Shown piece by piece: positions 51,681 through 64,000 of a stretch of 64,000 nucleotides of DNA. Under the pieces are notes generated by a model, which was not told the DNA's origin, made no database searches, and was given only the letters and a program-made list of their open reading frames with translations. Source of the stretch: Sanderia malayensis (lineage: Eukaryota; Cnidaria; Scyphozoa; Semaeostomeae; Pelagiidae); the NCBI GenBank assembly GCA_013076295.1, contig RQOL01000699.1, forward strand, positions 2,666,001-2,730,000, read 5' to 3'. How positions within the stretch are numbered: position 1 is the first letter of the stretch; every line of letters starts with the position of its first letter. A program made the translations under genes and the position numbers.

Positions 51681-52229
51681 TTTCATTTTTGTTTTGGAAA
51701 ATAAAAGTTTTTTAACCTTAAAATGTTTGCTTGAGTGGTCTCAAAACAAATGTTTTTTGAATTTGCTGCGTTCAATCCTGAAAATTAAATCCAGGGTATT
51801 CAGTTTTTCTCAAGCTCAACGTTTAGGCTCGCAAGTTAGACTTTAATTTGATATTACTTTCTTCACTTTCTGGATAATACAGTGAAATAAAAGCTATCTG
51901 TCGCGAGTCACCTCAAGGTTCCTTTGATTTTTTTATAAGAACACACTTCATAAGAACACTGAGGCTCGATTTCCCAAATAAATAAGAACAAGTTTAGAGC
52001 ATGCTCAGGTTCGGATGAGAAATTAAAAAAGAAACAAGAAAAAAACAAAGTGATTTTTGAATTTTTTCACTTCAATAAAATATACCATGCCATTCCTTAA
52101 CAAAAGTCATTCATGAGACGTGTTAATGCCGTAGTAAAGTAGCAGAGTACATGTATAAATAATGTTTGAGTTCTGGTCTAATGTTACTGCAAACATAAAA
52201 TAAGAACATTTGAGCCTCAAATTATGAAA
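51681..52229. other. Unassigned AT-rich interval
   Basis: No gene, RNA or repeat with clear limits is seen. The short frame at 52107-52313 on the minus strand lies partly in the inverted repeat of the following element and is not credible as a gene. Confidence 0.4.
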
Positions 52230-52985
52230 CGACGATACTAAAGCGGAACACACCGGAACATGCCAGAACAACCCAAGAACAGGCTGAACACTCCAAGAAC
52301 AACCCAAGAACACGCCAAGAACAGGTCAAAATAATCGTTAAAAAGCCAACAACAGCCCATCCCTATTAATATTTAAATTAGAAGGAGCCATACTTACCAT
52401 TTCAGTAACTTTTTTGAAGTTAGAACATTAATTTTTAAATTTCTTGTCGAACATTTCGGCCGCCATGATAACAACACTTCACTTCCGTTGTTATTGCAAG
52501 CTTTTGTTGTTTTCCACCAATAACGCAAAGTTCCAGCTGCAGAGTTTTGTCCGCCATTTTGTTGGAGGGTGGCTGGCTAGAAATGTTTGCTTCACCCGCT
52601 ACACAGTGGGAGTATCGGCCGCTAGCTCTCTAGACTATCTTACATCCTATCTCTATGCCCTCCAATGGGGGCCACTTTTTTCCATCTTGATACTTCGAAA
52701 CCCTGTGACTGTGAAACCCTGATGATTGGAAAACAACAAAAGCTTGCAATAACAATGAAAGTCAATTGTTGTTATCATGGCGGCCTAAATGTTGGACAAG
52801 AAAGTTAAAAATTAATGTTCTAACTTCAAGAAAAGTTACTGAAATGGTAACGATGGCATCTTCTAGTTTAGTTATTGATTGCAATGGATTGTTGTTGTCT
52901 TTTTAACGATTATTTCGACCTGTTCTTGGAGTGTTCAGCCTGTTCTTGGGTTGTTCTGGCATGTTCCGCTTTTTAGTAACGTCGG
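52230..52985. mobile_element. ~756-bp foldback/MITE element with ~250-bp inverted repeats
   Basis: The left end (GACGATACTAAAGCGGAACA, then AACAACCCAAGAACAGGCTG) returns inverted at 52900-52985, and the next block returns at 52718-52860. That block includes TTTTTAAATTTCTTGTC, GCCGCCATGATAACAACA and the TTGTTGTTTTCC region. A short direct duplication of the CCAAGAACA unit is present only in the left copy. The interior (about 52520-52717) contains TACATCCTATCTCTATG at 52641-52657, matching the end of the micro-MITE at 28299-28342. No coding capacity. Confidence 0.75.
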
Positions 52986-53483
52986 TGTTTTTTAGATTAT
53001 CTTGCGACGAGGCAATGCAAAAAGAAATCAAGCTCAAAATTTTTTTTCTCTCTATTATCATATTGTATCAACACTTGGCCATGTTTTTATACCGAAAGGC
53101 CGCCGGTTCACATATCTCAACAAAAAAACTGGAATTCTACTTCATGTACAACATATAAATTTATAGTATATAAGACCCAAGTATATAAACGATAAAAAGC
53201 TCAAAATTGTTTCATTTGACAGAATAACAATTTAATTCCGCTAATGGTGGACAAAGACACTTTTGAAAACATTATCACAACGCACACATTAAATTATTCA
53301 CGCAAGAAAGAGACTCAAGTATATCAGTATATAAACGATAAAAAGCGTAAAATGTTGAATAATTCCTATATATTACAAACTTATATCGATATTATCATTT
53401 AATAAAAAAATCACAGTCCTATGTACAAAAATTGTTTTTAGTGTATTTGAAAACTATATCCATATTGTTCGTGCTTTCAAACA
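52986..53483. other. Interval downstream of the mGluR-like gene
   Basis: The AGTATATAAACGATAAAAAGC segment occurs twice (near 53180 and 53321). ATTAAA on the minus strand near 53396 is a possible polyadenylation signal about 85 nt after the receptor stop codon. No gene is seen. Confidence 0.45.
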
Positions 53484-56255
53484 TCATGTTGTCGTCACGT
53501 CTTTTAATTGCTTAGAAGACACCATTGTTAATTCAACATCAATCTCAGTTAGTGTTGTCATTTTCCTTTCTGAAGCTAAAATAAACAATAATGGGTTGAA
53601 AAAGAAAAAAACGTTCGTGTTGATTGTAGCAATAGCTATAGAATCTTACGTGAGATAAGAATAAAAATGTATTTACCACAAAAATCTTCGTCGAATGACT
53701 GATTACTATAAACATGGGGAATGCTCATGCCAGATCTGGAGCGGATGTTTCTTGTTGGACGAAACAATGCAATGTACACTTTTGGAGCAAATATACCACC
53801 CAGTATACTTGTAGCATTTAAATTATTATTCATGCAAATGGCAAAAAAACGATAGTCAATTTGCAATCCATAATAAACGGGGATATATGAAATCCACAGT
53901 ATACATGTTGTATACATGACAAATCCAATGCATTTGGCTTCATTAAAACAAGCTGGATACTTTCTTATGCGCAAGGCATAACCAGTGCAAAATACAACCA
54001 AGATTATGTTGAATAGATATGAGGATATGATATCGTACTGAGGCAAATAGCACATCTCCAAGATTGTATCATTTACTATTTCTTCTCTGAAATTTGGTGA
54101 TTGTAAGAATAATCCAACAATGGCAAGAAGTGACTGCACCAGAATAACAAATAACATTATCAACATTTCTGACGATAAATTAAAGAAATGATTTCCATTG
54201 TGTGTTGATGGTTGCTTTTTTGGCACCCTATATAGTCCATTTATGCGATGTGTTTTGAGTGCAATTGAAGTATAACAAACACAGAAGCTGAAGCCAAGAC
54301 CAAATCTTGAAATTCCACAAGTAACTATAGAAGGTTTGGCCAAAATCACATAAGGCATCATGTATGATAACAGTATTCCAAATATCAATGAATATGAAAG
54401 CTCCCTTGAGGATGCTTTTACTATGGCCGTATTGTCGAAGTAAATAAATATGCAGAGGACAGCAAAGGTACAAACAATGCCAATACCAGAAACCGATGTC
54501 ATAATAATAACCCATAGAGGATTAATTTGATTCACTGATAATAATTCGCAGCCATTCCTTGTTCTATTGGGATGCTGATTTTTGGGACAACTCAAGCATT
54601 GGTTATCACCTGAAAATAAATCAAAGTTTTTAAATTCTTATAAAGGTATCAAGAAAGAAAATAGACAAAAACAGTAAAAAAATACCTTTAACATATTTGT
54701 TATTGCCACACTTGAGGCAGTCATAGCAGCAAGTAAGTCCTTTGCGTGGTACTTTTATTTCACCAATACTACACGGAGAAGCACAATATGATGTTGTATG
54801 GATATTACTTTTATCAAGATGTTTCAATTTATTCTTTAACCACCTTCCAATTTTCACGTATTCACCATTTGCATATTCCATTATTTCATACTCACGAACA
54901 GTACTTCCATTTTCATCAAACTTGAATGATCCTAACGTTCCATTATAAGATCCATTTTGCAACAAATTCAATATTAGATCTCCTTTCAAGATTGAAGTGT
55001 CACATTTCCCTGTAATTGAGCATAGTTGTAAAAGGGCTTTTTCAACAGCTTTCGCAAGAGCAAAAACAGCATCTATGACATATGGGACTTTATCATCAAA
55101 TTTATAATCATCTGGTAAAACTTCGGTGCCATTGCAAATGTTCAAAGTTCTGTTTGGTACGTATCCATAATTAAATGTGCAGTAAAATGATTCTTGCCAA
55201 AAACTGGCAAACCATGGATTATGTTTATTTGTGTGAACTTTCAAATTCCGAAAATGGTTTACAAACCCGTTGATAGTTTTGGTTTCCAATGTTAATGTTA
55301 TGGCACCTTGAGCTGCTCGCCGAATTCTCTTGTTGGTTAAAAATCGTTTTCTTGTTCCCCAATATTCACTTGCAAGCCACTGGAAATTAAATTTTATTTT
55401 AGATGCTGCATGTAATAACTTCTGGATATGGTCAGTAGTCAAAAACAGAATGACGACTTTTGTGTCTTTAAATGTTGCTAGACTGCTTAATAGTTCAAAG
55501 AAGTTGGAATTTCCATTGACTGGACTTGCTGAAATGACACAGATATCTTTGTCCTTGGCATACTTTCGAAACTCCTTTATACCATTCTGGCCATAATTTC
55601 CTTGTGAATAGATCCCATGTACAGATGTCCAATTAAAATCAGATATGATATCAGCCATAACTCTAGCTTGGTAAGTATCTGGTGGAACTGTACGAAGAAA
55701 ATATTCAAAACGTTTGCGATCATTCAGATCAGGGCTGGTTGATGCATAACTTATTTGTGGAACTTTGAAAAGACGTAAAAGATTGGCAACTTGGATAGAC
55801 ACATCACTTGATGCAGCTCCAATAACACCAATAACATTGTTTTGCTTTTGATAAGACTGACATTGCTCTTTTCTGTCAAGTTTATCATTGAAGAAGTTTA
55901 CAGACTCTTCCAAAGCATATGTTTCTGTTTGACATGTATCTCTGATGTCAACACCAATTGTATAATTTCCAAGTATACTTGTATCTTTATTAATTAAATC
56001 AACTGCATAGTACATTGCTTCTAATCTGTGTATACCACGTTCATGATTCAAGATACCACAAGGGTAAACATTCTTGCTTTTTTCATTCGGTGCATGAATA
56101 GGAAAAAGACCACCAAATATTATATCACCACCAATCTTTCCAGATTGCCTTGATGCATTGATTCGATCGTTTGATATAAATTCAACAGCAAAACATAACT
56201 TTGCGATGATTAAAAACTCGAGCAATATTCTGTGTCCTGATGATAATGATGCCAT
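53484..56255 (-). CDS. Class C GPCR, metabotropic glutamate receptor-like, complete
   Basis: Three exons, 56255-54686, 54609-53677 and 53575-53484, give 2595 nt and 864 aa. Residues 1-23 are a signal peptide. A Venus-flytrap domain covers about 45-480 (RGIHRLEAMYYAVDLIN, VIGAASSDVSIQVANLLRLF, PPDTYQARVMADI, HNPWFASFWQ). A Cys-rich linker spans about 489-545 (SYCASPCSIG, CCYDCLKCGNNKYV, CLSCPKNQHP). Seven membrane helices follow (about 555-805), with KASSRELSYSLI, FNEAKCIGFVMYTTCILW and PKVYIALFRPTRN. Aligned from memory with mGluR1, the glutamate contacts Ser165, Thr188, Asp208, Tyr236, Arg78 and Lys409 look kept (Ser150, Thr173, Asp193, Tyr221, Arg77, Lys389). Tyr74 becomes Arg73 and Asp318 becomes Glu297. 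The tail is short and ends QLKDVTTT. It should signal at the plasma membrane through G proteins; subgroup unassigned. Confidence 0.94.
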
Positions 56256-56965
56256 TGGACCCTGTCTGAATGAGAAAATCCGTGAACTCGCTTGCGCTCA
56301 TTCATTTCCATGGAATCAACATTTAAACAGAAATATCTAATTTTGGGAACAAGATAAAATAATTAGTGATTACTTACCTAAAAATCTATTTTCTTAAATG
56401 CATAGGTATAAACATCGGTGGACCGATAGTACACTCCTTTTCGTGTTATTACGCTGAAAGATCATCCCGGCCTAGACGGTGGCCTAGACAAGACACACAA
56501 AGGCGATTGCTGCGGAATCTAATACATTCAAAAATTCACCAGACCACACGCAGCTATATATAACACGTAACAATTTGTTTCTCCGCGGTTTGTAGCATTG
56601 ACAAATCTGTTAAATTTATCCATGTATTAGGCTGTTAAAACTCCAGTCCAGTCCAACGAAACCAAACCTGTTTTTGTCTGTTTTCGCTTCTATTCTTTCT
56701 GTCAACAAACCGTCTTTCTTTCTCCCTCCCCCCAACAACTTCTTCTCTCTCTTCCCGCAGGTCAGGTTACATTCAATATTCCATGCAATTCAATGCCTCC
56801 CACTTTTAACAGTAACGCAAAAGTTCCTTAGATGTATAATTGAGACGTAGTTATTGAACCCATATCATCCGTTATTCAACGAAAATCAAGAAAACTATAT
56901 CGTTTAAGCTAAATTAGGTTTCAGAGTGTTTACGAGACTCAAGGAAAATTACCTTGTTAAACAGA
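56256..56965. other. Region upstream of the mGluR-like gene
   Basis: This should hold the receptor's 5' UTR and promoter. A pyrimidine-rich patch lies at about 56695-56760. No gene or repeat with clear limits is seen. Confidence 0.45.
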
Positions 56966-57283
56966 GTACACGTATTTTTTTTATAAGCAACTGCTTTATA
57001 AGCAAGGCAGCACTCGGCAAGGCAAAAAGTTAAGCAATTTTAGTACTGGATTGAAGACTGCTAAGCAATTTGAAAAATTGTATTTTCAGTACTTAACAGG
57101 AAATGTGAACTGACACCATCTTATTAACAGGAATAATATTTTTCTGATGTATTTTCAAAAAACACAAACAAAAAGTTAGGCAATTGCTAAGCAATTTTGA
57201 GTACCACTCAAATTTGCCTTCCAGCTAAGCAATTTTTAGTATGGAGTCCGAGTTGAAATTGCTTATAAAAAAAATCCGTGTAA
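56966..57283. mobile_element. ~318-bp MITE-like element with ~25-bp inverted ends
   Basis: TACACGTATTTTTTTTATAA GCAA-type sequence at the left end returns inverted at the right as TTGCTTATAAAAAAAATCCG followed by TGTA. Inside, GCTAAGCAATTTT and its relatives are repeated four or more times. A target duplication could not be identified, so the borders are approximate. Confidence 0.6.
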
Positions 57284-57347
57284 CTAGACTTTTGCTAAGA
57301 TAGGAAATATATATTATATATGAAATATATAAATGATATACGCTATT

Positions 57348-60300
57348 CTAAGTTGCAGGAGAAGTAGCTTTAGTTTCATCGATACCATCCAGGCTAATCT
57401 GCTCGATAGATTTCAATTGTTCTTCTTCTGTCAAACTATCTGTTTTCATTCGTTCAACAGCATCATGGCCTTCCCCTTCTTCACTATTTGTCTTCATATC
57501 GACTCTCTGAACTAATGACTTTTCAATGGTTTGTTGTTGAAACTCTGGCAATTCTTCTGTCAGTTTTGTTAACGCTTTCGATGATATATCAGACACGTGT
57601 GATCCTGGATTACAATTGAAGATAATTGAAAGCGTTGTCGGGCTAAATATCGCATTAAAACACCGATCTATATAAGGTAGAAAGTCTCGGATTGTCAGCA
57701 ATATTAAATGATCTTCATCAATTTTCGTCTTCTTAGCACGAGTCTGTGTTTCAAGTCTGAAAAGGATAAATGTTAATTTACACATTCTATTTGAATACAA
57801 AACGAGCAAAAAATGTAGAAAGATCAGAAAATGAATTGATAAAATGTTCATTACGAACCTGTACCATTTAATGATAGCTATGATTATTCTATCAAGTGAA
57901 TCTTGTAGGATTTTTTGTATCGACTTTGCCAATGCAAAAGAAGCAAAACTTCGAAATTCATTGAAACATAATAAAATGGAATTTGTGCAGACAGCAAGTG
58001 GAGGAAAGTCGAGTAATTGATGAGGAGGTGCAAGACTGGTATCAGACACAACATTCTGTAAAATAATAAGATACTCATTAGGAGTGCTGAAATAAATTGA
58101 AAATAAAAATATGGTGTCACATATAAACGAACCTGTTGTGAACTATTTGAATATTTTTGAAATGATTTTATGCCATGCGATAGTGAGAATGTGGCCAAAC
58201 TATCTTCAAAACTGTTCAAATGACAAAAAAATATGTATCAACAATTAGATGAGTTTCAGTTTTATAAAATTTCATTGGGTATCATAATAAAGTCTTACCA
58301 TTTGGTTGAAAAATGCAATTTGTGGACAAATGTTGATGTGACGTGCTTGTTGAAAACAGGAATTAGTAAAGAGCGAAAATCAGAGCCAACTCTGCCAAAA
58401 GACAAACCAAAGTACATGCACTGACTTATCACAGCATCTAATCTGCTTCCAACTCCTTTTCTTAAATCAACTTCCAAAGATAAAATAAATTCAGTGATCT
58501 AAAAAAAACATTGTAATTATATAATGCTGAATGATGCTCCATACTAAACTCATAAATAAGCCCTCTGTCATTATGCAAATAATAAATTAAAAACCTTTCT
58601 TCCAATCCATGCATGTAATATATTTGAATAATTTGTATCTTTATCACCATCAGTAACAAAAAGGGGTTCATCTTCTGAGAATATTGCACGATACTGAGTG
58701 ACAATATCAAATAAATGAATACGACTTGTTTCAATTATCTTTGTCAGATGATAATACGCTGTAAAAAGAAAAATATTTTGAAAATTTCAGTATCAAAGGC
58801 TGCAAAATATTTCTTGCTGAATTTGTAATTTCATGTATGTTCACCTTCCTTGTCTGGAATCGCTTTGACCAAACTATTAAACCAGGAATTTCTTGCCTGG
58901 AAAAGAAACAATTCCATAACTATATTTTTTCATGCATTTCAATACAACCTTATTCAGTTTTTAAGGGAAAATACTCAATAAAGAAATTTTAAGTAAGATA
59001 ACAACTCACTTGTAAAAATTTGATTCTCAGCTCAGCTTCTGTAAACGACTCTAACTGTCTCAAATATCCAATAATTCGGAGGCAAGCAGGCAACTGAATG
59101 CTTCCTTTCAATTGCAGAAGAAGTTGTTCAAGCATAAGGTTTGTAGCCTTCTTAACATCTTTGCTGATATGCTGAGAAGAAAATATATTCTTAACGCTAA
59201 TAATGTCAATGTGTAAAAATTGCTTTTTCGAAACAAATCAATGACGTATTTACCATTATAATTTTCACTGAAGATAATTTCTTTTCCAGACGCTTCACAT
59301 AATTTATAAGTTCAATAGCTTCATCATAATAATTATTTCTTACACAGGTATCCATGAGCTAGAAAACGGAAAAAATATTGAAAGTTGACAATCAATTATT
59401 GTGCTAGGGCACAAATAAACTTACTGGTGTTATAGCTCAAAACAAATACAACCCAAAATTTAATGTGTAAAAACCTGAGGAATTTCAAGTATTTCTAGTA
59501 TTTGTGTATGTCTTGACAAAACAAGAAAATTTTGTTTACGCCTAAAATTCAAACAAAAAGTAAACAAGTTACAGTATGCTACAAAACAAAATACAATACA
59601 GGAAGTAATGCAGAGAGATTACAGAAAGTAATAAAAAAACCTGGCATTTGTCTCTTTTGAACTCTTTGAAAATCCGTCAATCTTTGTTGCAAACCTAGGG
59701 ATACTTTGTAGCAGCGAACTCAAGTTTTTATCAATAATATTGAACTGTGGAATAAATAAGATCAAATTAACACTATTTTACAATATATCTAAACAGGGTA
59801 TATAAGATTAGTATGTAAAGGCTTTACTCAACTCACATCTTTGTAAATTTCTTTTGAACATTCAGCTGCTGTTATAAAAGTTTGATAATTTTGAAAAGCT
59901 AATAATTGTGTTTGCAATGTCATCTGCTCGTATTCATTCTTCAATCTTTCTGGTTCATGACCTATTAAATACAACATTTACCATACATATTATCAGCTAA
60001 TAATATAATATAACACAAACTCGACGTCTCGACCAACAACCAATAGCAATAAAACCCAGACAGACAACAAGTGTAAATTTGAATAATGTTTGGCACAGAG
60101 TAATATTTCTTACTTATTGCATTAATTCCTGTAGATGAAAGACTGTCTAAATAGTTTGAAGAAACTGAGCAATCCAATTCACCTGAGAAAGAAAAACATA
60201 ACAAGCATCAGTCAAGTCAGTGCACTGCAGAAGTCCAGAGCAGAGTGCAGCACAGCAGAGCAGTCGGCCTAACGATGCCTAACTTGCATAGAATAACAAT

Positions 60301-60434
60301 TTGCACTATTTAATCGCATGATAAATTTAATACAATATCAGAATTATTCTATAAAAATTGTTCTCACCAAAGTTCTCTGGAAACAAATTGTAAATGAAGG
60401 CAGATGAACTTTCACTATTTCTGTCAGCCGCCAT
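57348..60434 (-). CDS. COG8: Conserved oligomeric Golgi complex subunit 8, complete
   Basis: Thirteen exons: 60434-60368, 60182-60114, 59961-59837, 59744-59641, 59541-59475, 59358-59254, 59171-59010, 58896-58845, 58758-58595, 58498-58299, 58211-58133, 58055-57859 and 57756-57348; 1800 nt, 599 aa, close to the ~610 aa of vertebrate COG8. Diagnostic blocks are [20 protein letters not shown] (split by an intron), [76 protein letters not shown] and [23 protein letters not shown]8 is a helical-rod subunit of lobe B of the COG tether, which directs retrograde vesicles within the Golgi. The C-terminal ~75 residues are acidic, Glu/Thr-rich and poorly conserved. The ATG at 60434 lies in an AAG ATG GCG context. 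Confidence 0.96.
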
Positions 60435-60709
60435 CTTGACAAGTGTCAAGCTAGCAATATATAAAAGTGGGCGATAGTGAAGAAGGTCAAATAGAAAAGA
60501 AAATTGGAAATGAAAAATTATTAAGCACGAATAATATAGTTTCATCATCTGCAACTTCTCAACAATAATAACAAATATAGAAATGAAAAATCAGTACAGA
60601 TAAAAAGTTTAATTGCTATAAGCAGCATTTAACATTAATGATCATTATTAAAATGCATAACTTAAAACAGAATAGAATCAGTTAGTTCAACAATAAAATT
60701 AATATCTAA
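60435..60709. other. COG8 upstream region
   Basis: This short AT-rich interval should hold the COG8 promoter. It ends at the TAA flank of the following element. Nothing else is seen. Confidence 0.5.
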
Positions 60710-61241
60710 AGGCCCGAATACACCTAGCTATTTCGCATTATTTATTCCCAAAATAGCCGCGGTTAGAATAAATAACGGAATATTGCAAGGTGTATACGCG
60801 CGTTCTATTTTCCATTCTACATTCCATTCTATATTCAATAAACCCATTCATTTGAGCACTGCTTGGCCTAAATACGGGGACATGATTGATATAGGGCATT
60901 TAAATGAGTTTTAAACAATCCTCATTTGTACCATTCTTAGTTTCGCAAGCATTTTAATGTTCATTTGGTTGAAAATACAGAAAAGAACATAAAGGTGTAC
61001 AGCGTGAGGTTGATTTGAGACAACCGCGCAAAAAACGTGGAAAGTAAAATTACCATGAACATACATATGTTTATTGCCCAAAAACTGGAATTTCAGTACT
61101 GGAAATTCTGAAATTCTACAGAAATACGTCTTTTGCTTATTTTGACAAGGTGTTAATTCGATTTTTCCCCCCCGACGGACTATTTTTGGGATGTCTGGAG
61201 AATAAATAATGCAAAAGGTGTAGCTAGGTGTATTCGGGCCT
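60710..61241. mobile_element. 532-bp Harbinger-like MITE
   Basis: The ends are AGGCCCGAATACACCTAGCT and its inverse, continuing imperfectly with GCATTATTTATTC against GAATAAATAATGC. TAA flanks both sides (60707-60709 and 61242-61244), as for PIF/Harbinger insertion. The interior includes CATTCTATATTC-type short repeats and a run of C near 61170. No transposase. Confidence 0.8.
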
Positions 61242-61569
61242 TAATAAATACAACTGATTTTAGCTCAATGCGTCACTTACTTACTACATACGTATGCGCG
61301 CAATAACATTTGAATATAATTCCTTACATTTGGGGAATACTAACCATGTGACAAAAGACACACACAGTTTATGTTTAGCAGTACAGCAAATGTCCTTGTA
61401 GCAATATTAAGTGTGCAAAAAACACGAAAAAATAACAACGCAACATAATGCCATTTGAAAATGAGAACAGCGAAGAAACCATTATGAAATTCATGCATGT
61501 TGTTATGTATTGTTATTTACTGGAAGATCTTCTCTCACAAAATTTTACTTAACAGAAAAAATACCATTT
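61242..61569. other. CUL3 3' flank
   Basis: AT-rich DNA following the CUL3 stop codon, expected to hold its 3' UTR. No gene is seen. Confidence 0.45.
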
Positions 61570-64000
61570 TCATGCAAGGTATCTGTATACTTTTCTGAAA
61601 AAGAAATTGATTGGCATATTCATTGTAATATAACACAAAAAGCGAAATGAAATACGATGGATGGCATATAAAAAGAATCAATATCTAACCTATCTTCATT
61701 TGATCTTGCAAGGTACTCCCTTTCAATGAGACTTTCAATTCGTTTTTTAATTACAATTGGGTTTGGCACAAATCTTGATTTCAACTGATCTATAACCTTG
61801 TGACGAAAAAACAAAAAGTAGCTCAATCCGTAAAAACCATATAAAGGATATAAAGGTATAAATTAAGCAAAAAAATTTAAAATAAATAATTATAACCATT
61901 ACCTCTGTGACTAGAGAGTTGTGCGCTAATCGCTTTCTTGCTTTCATTATTCTAACAATGGCAGCTTCAATTCTTTTTTAATATCAAGGTGTAATAACAA
62001 TTGAATATATATATATATAAATGATAGCAATTATTAGTAGATAAATAAGAATTATTTCAAGAAAAGATACTCATGTTTTCTGTCTTCGTCAACCTTTTGT
62101 CTTGTTTCTTTGCGTTCTGGATCTAAATCACCTTTCGCTAAAACTAAAATACAAACAAACATGAATATGTTGATATTTAATACTCAGGAAAAAGCTCAGT
62201 TAACCTGAAAAAATATACTTATGATATGAAATGATACCAGTTTGGATTTTAACTCTGTGAAATTTTGACGTAAACTGATCGTTGACACAAAATACATGGC
62301 TAGGTGCTAAAAAAAACAAATAAGAATTTAAACGTCCAGAAAATACAAAACATATACTTAGAAGTAAATATATGATGTGAATGAATAAAAAATAGTGCTG
62401 ACCCATTTCTTTATTTTTTGGTTCCTTTGCTAAGATACGTTGTGATGCTTTTCCGCACGCCAGTGATTGCAATGCTCTGATCAAATCTTTCTCTGGAATT
62501 TCGGTTTCTTGACTTATTTCCTATTGATAAAATTAATACCAATATAATACAAAACATTTAATATTTACTGAAAAACAAGGAAAGTAATACATACAAGATT
62601 GATTACCTCAAACGTATGATTTTCCTTTTTATTAAATAAAAGTAATATGCACATTTGATATGTCGAAACTTGAATGATGTGTTTTTTCGGGGTAATTATT
62701 CCATCGTCCTAAAATTTCGACATTTTATTTCAACTCGTGAATAAAACAGAAAGTAAATTGCAAACAAATTAATAAAGCAAAATAAGAATGAAATAAACGT
62801 TGAACAATCTTTGATCGGTACAGAACTTCAGAACAGCGTTGAAAATCGGAAACATAGCGAAACATAATATCTACTAAAAACGTTACTTACTTTCTTATTA
62901 TAAAATACTGCATTCATATCAGCAGATCCCTGGCAAATGATATGATCAATAATACATAAAAATGCCATAAAATTAATAAAACAATAAAATATCACATTAA
63001 TAATAACAAACCATTTGAGGTTGCAATGTTAGTTGTCTTCCACTGTGGCAGCCAAGATAATATCTATAAAAGTAAGATAATTATGATAGCGAACAAAAAT
63101 GATTTTACAATAGACTTGTTGAAAATGTAACCTTGTTTAAATAGTGTCAAACATTATAATGTTATATTATACCTTTTAAAGCAAGAATAAGCCTGACTTG
63201 GAATGTGCGAAATGTTGCAAGTGGGATTGACAATTTGTGTGGGCCAAAAACCAGTAGTAAGAACGCGCACAGTTAAATCCACACCGTGTAAGTCAACCTA
63301 AAAATATCAATGGTAAATGACCTTAATTTCCACATTACTTGCATCATATTTTGACAGAAAATGAAAGAAAAGACAAAAATTACTTGTGTATTAAAAATAT
63401 GATTTTTGAATCCTTCGTTAGATGATGCAGACAATGCCATATCTTTAAACATTCCTTCGAGCTTTAATGTGAATTGACAACCACATTCAGTCTAAGAAAA
63501 CATGTAGGAACATTGAAATAAAATAGAGAAAATAAAATAAAAACTATATTACGAACATACGAGAATACGAGATAATACGAGATAGAATAATACGAGACGA
63601 GAAGAATGATAAAATCTGAGGAGAAAAATACCTTGAGTTTGGATATCATATTCTTCTCGGCATCATCTGACATACTTTTATTAAAAAGAAGTCGTTTTGC
63701 TAAATGTTGCTTGTAATATCTTTCAAATACATCCTAAACGCAAGCATAAAACATTGCTTAGCATTAACAACACACGCTAATAAACATTAAACAATAGAAT
63801 ATTCTGTTATTATCTAATCTTATCTGACCTTTTCTTGAAGATATCGAAATAAAACCATCGTTCTATCAAGCACAGCTTCAATCTCTTGCTCTGACAACTG
63901 GAAAACCAAAGATAAAGATTTATAACCAAAAAAATCATGAAAGTTTTTATTAATAAGAAGTACATATAGCATTACTTACCCCTTTCGTTCCTTTTTTTAA
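61570..64000 (-). CDS. CUL3: Cullin-3, C-terminal ~360 residues (5' part beyond the right edge)
   Basis: Fourteen exons are in the window: 64000-63980 (cut by the edge), 63897-63829, 63733-63632, 63491-63384, 63297-63173, 63063-63012, 62929-62891, 62708-62607, 62520-62403, 62306-62238, 62143-62071, 61972-61903, 61796-61690 and 61594-61570; 1080 nt in frame. Cullin-3 signatures are [78 protein letters not shown] and [20 protein letters not shown]. The neddylation region IVRIMKARK carries the lysine modified by NEDD8 in the family. The winged-helix end is [23 protein letters not shown]3 scaffolds RBX1 and BTB-domain adaptors in ubiquitin ligases. The BTB-binding N-terminal half lies outside the window. 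Confidence 0.97.

Noticed and set aside
53484..56255. Loss of the mGluR Arg78 contact in the receptor
   Set aside because: A first alignment placed Arg78 at Asn70, but anchoring on the GIxRxEAM motif puts it at Arg77, which is conserved.

Overview
The window is animal nuclear DNA, AT-rich, with short GT-AG introns (mostly 50-250 bp) and many transposon relics. Six protein-coding genes are readable by reconstructing exons. All six lie on the minus strand and match families found throughout animals, including a metabotropic glutamate receptor and the signalling ligase CBL. The species cannot be fixed from the sequence. A non-vertebrate, probably aquatic, animal is my inference from the compact genes and the transposon mix.

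Left gene block (1-8.4 kb): the first coding exon of CBL (342-931), a complete DDX6/Me31B RNA helicase (3067-5461, 11 exons, 439 aa) and a complete RNF13-type membrane RING ubiquitin ligase (6410-8382, 10 exons, 354 aa). Right gene block (53.5-64 kb): a complete mGluR-like class C GPCR (53484-56255, 3 exons, 864 aa), complete COG8 (57348-60434, 13 exons, 599 aa) and the C-terminal half of CUL3 (61570-64000, running off the right edge). Summed exon lengths are divisible by three for DDX6, RNF13-like, the receptor and COG8, which supports the exon models. The genes serve unrelated housekeeping or signalling roles; nothing suggests an operon.

The 45 kb between the blocks (8.4-53.5 kb) is gene-poor and built of repeats. 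In order it holds a 91-bp tandem repeat, a decayed RecQ-like helicase fragment, a 466-bp inverted-repeat element, a degenerate piggyBac-type transposon with ~130-bp inverted repeats, and a ~137-bp tandem repeat (family B). A ~183-bp satellite (family A) follows in plus orientation (14.7-27.25 kb), interrupted by a tRNA-derived SINE and a 5'-truncated LINE. Next comes a large imperfect palindrome (28.2-37.8 kb) centred on a 100-N assembly gap, then more family B, then family A in the opposite orientation (39.4-51.2 kb). That second A array has a higher-order repeat of about 3.8 kb present three times.

The most notable structure is this mirrored satellite-palindrome-satellite arrangement. Its left arm carries a 1.68-kb foldback-type transposon and a 44-bp palindromic micro-element; the right arm preserves both empty target sites. 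The gap at the centre means assembly error has to be excluded before any biological reading.
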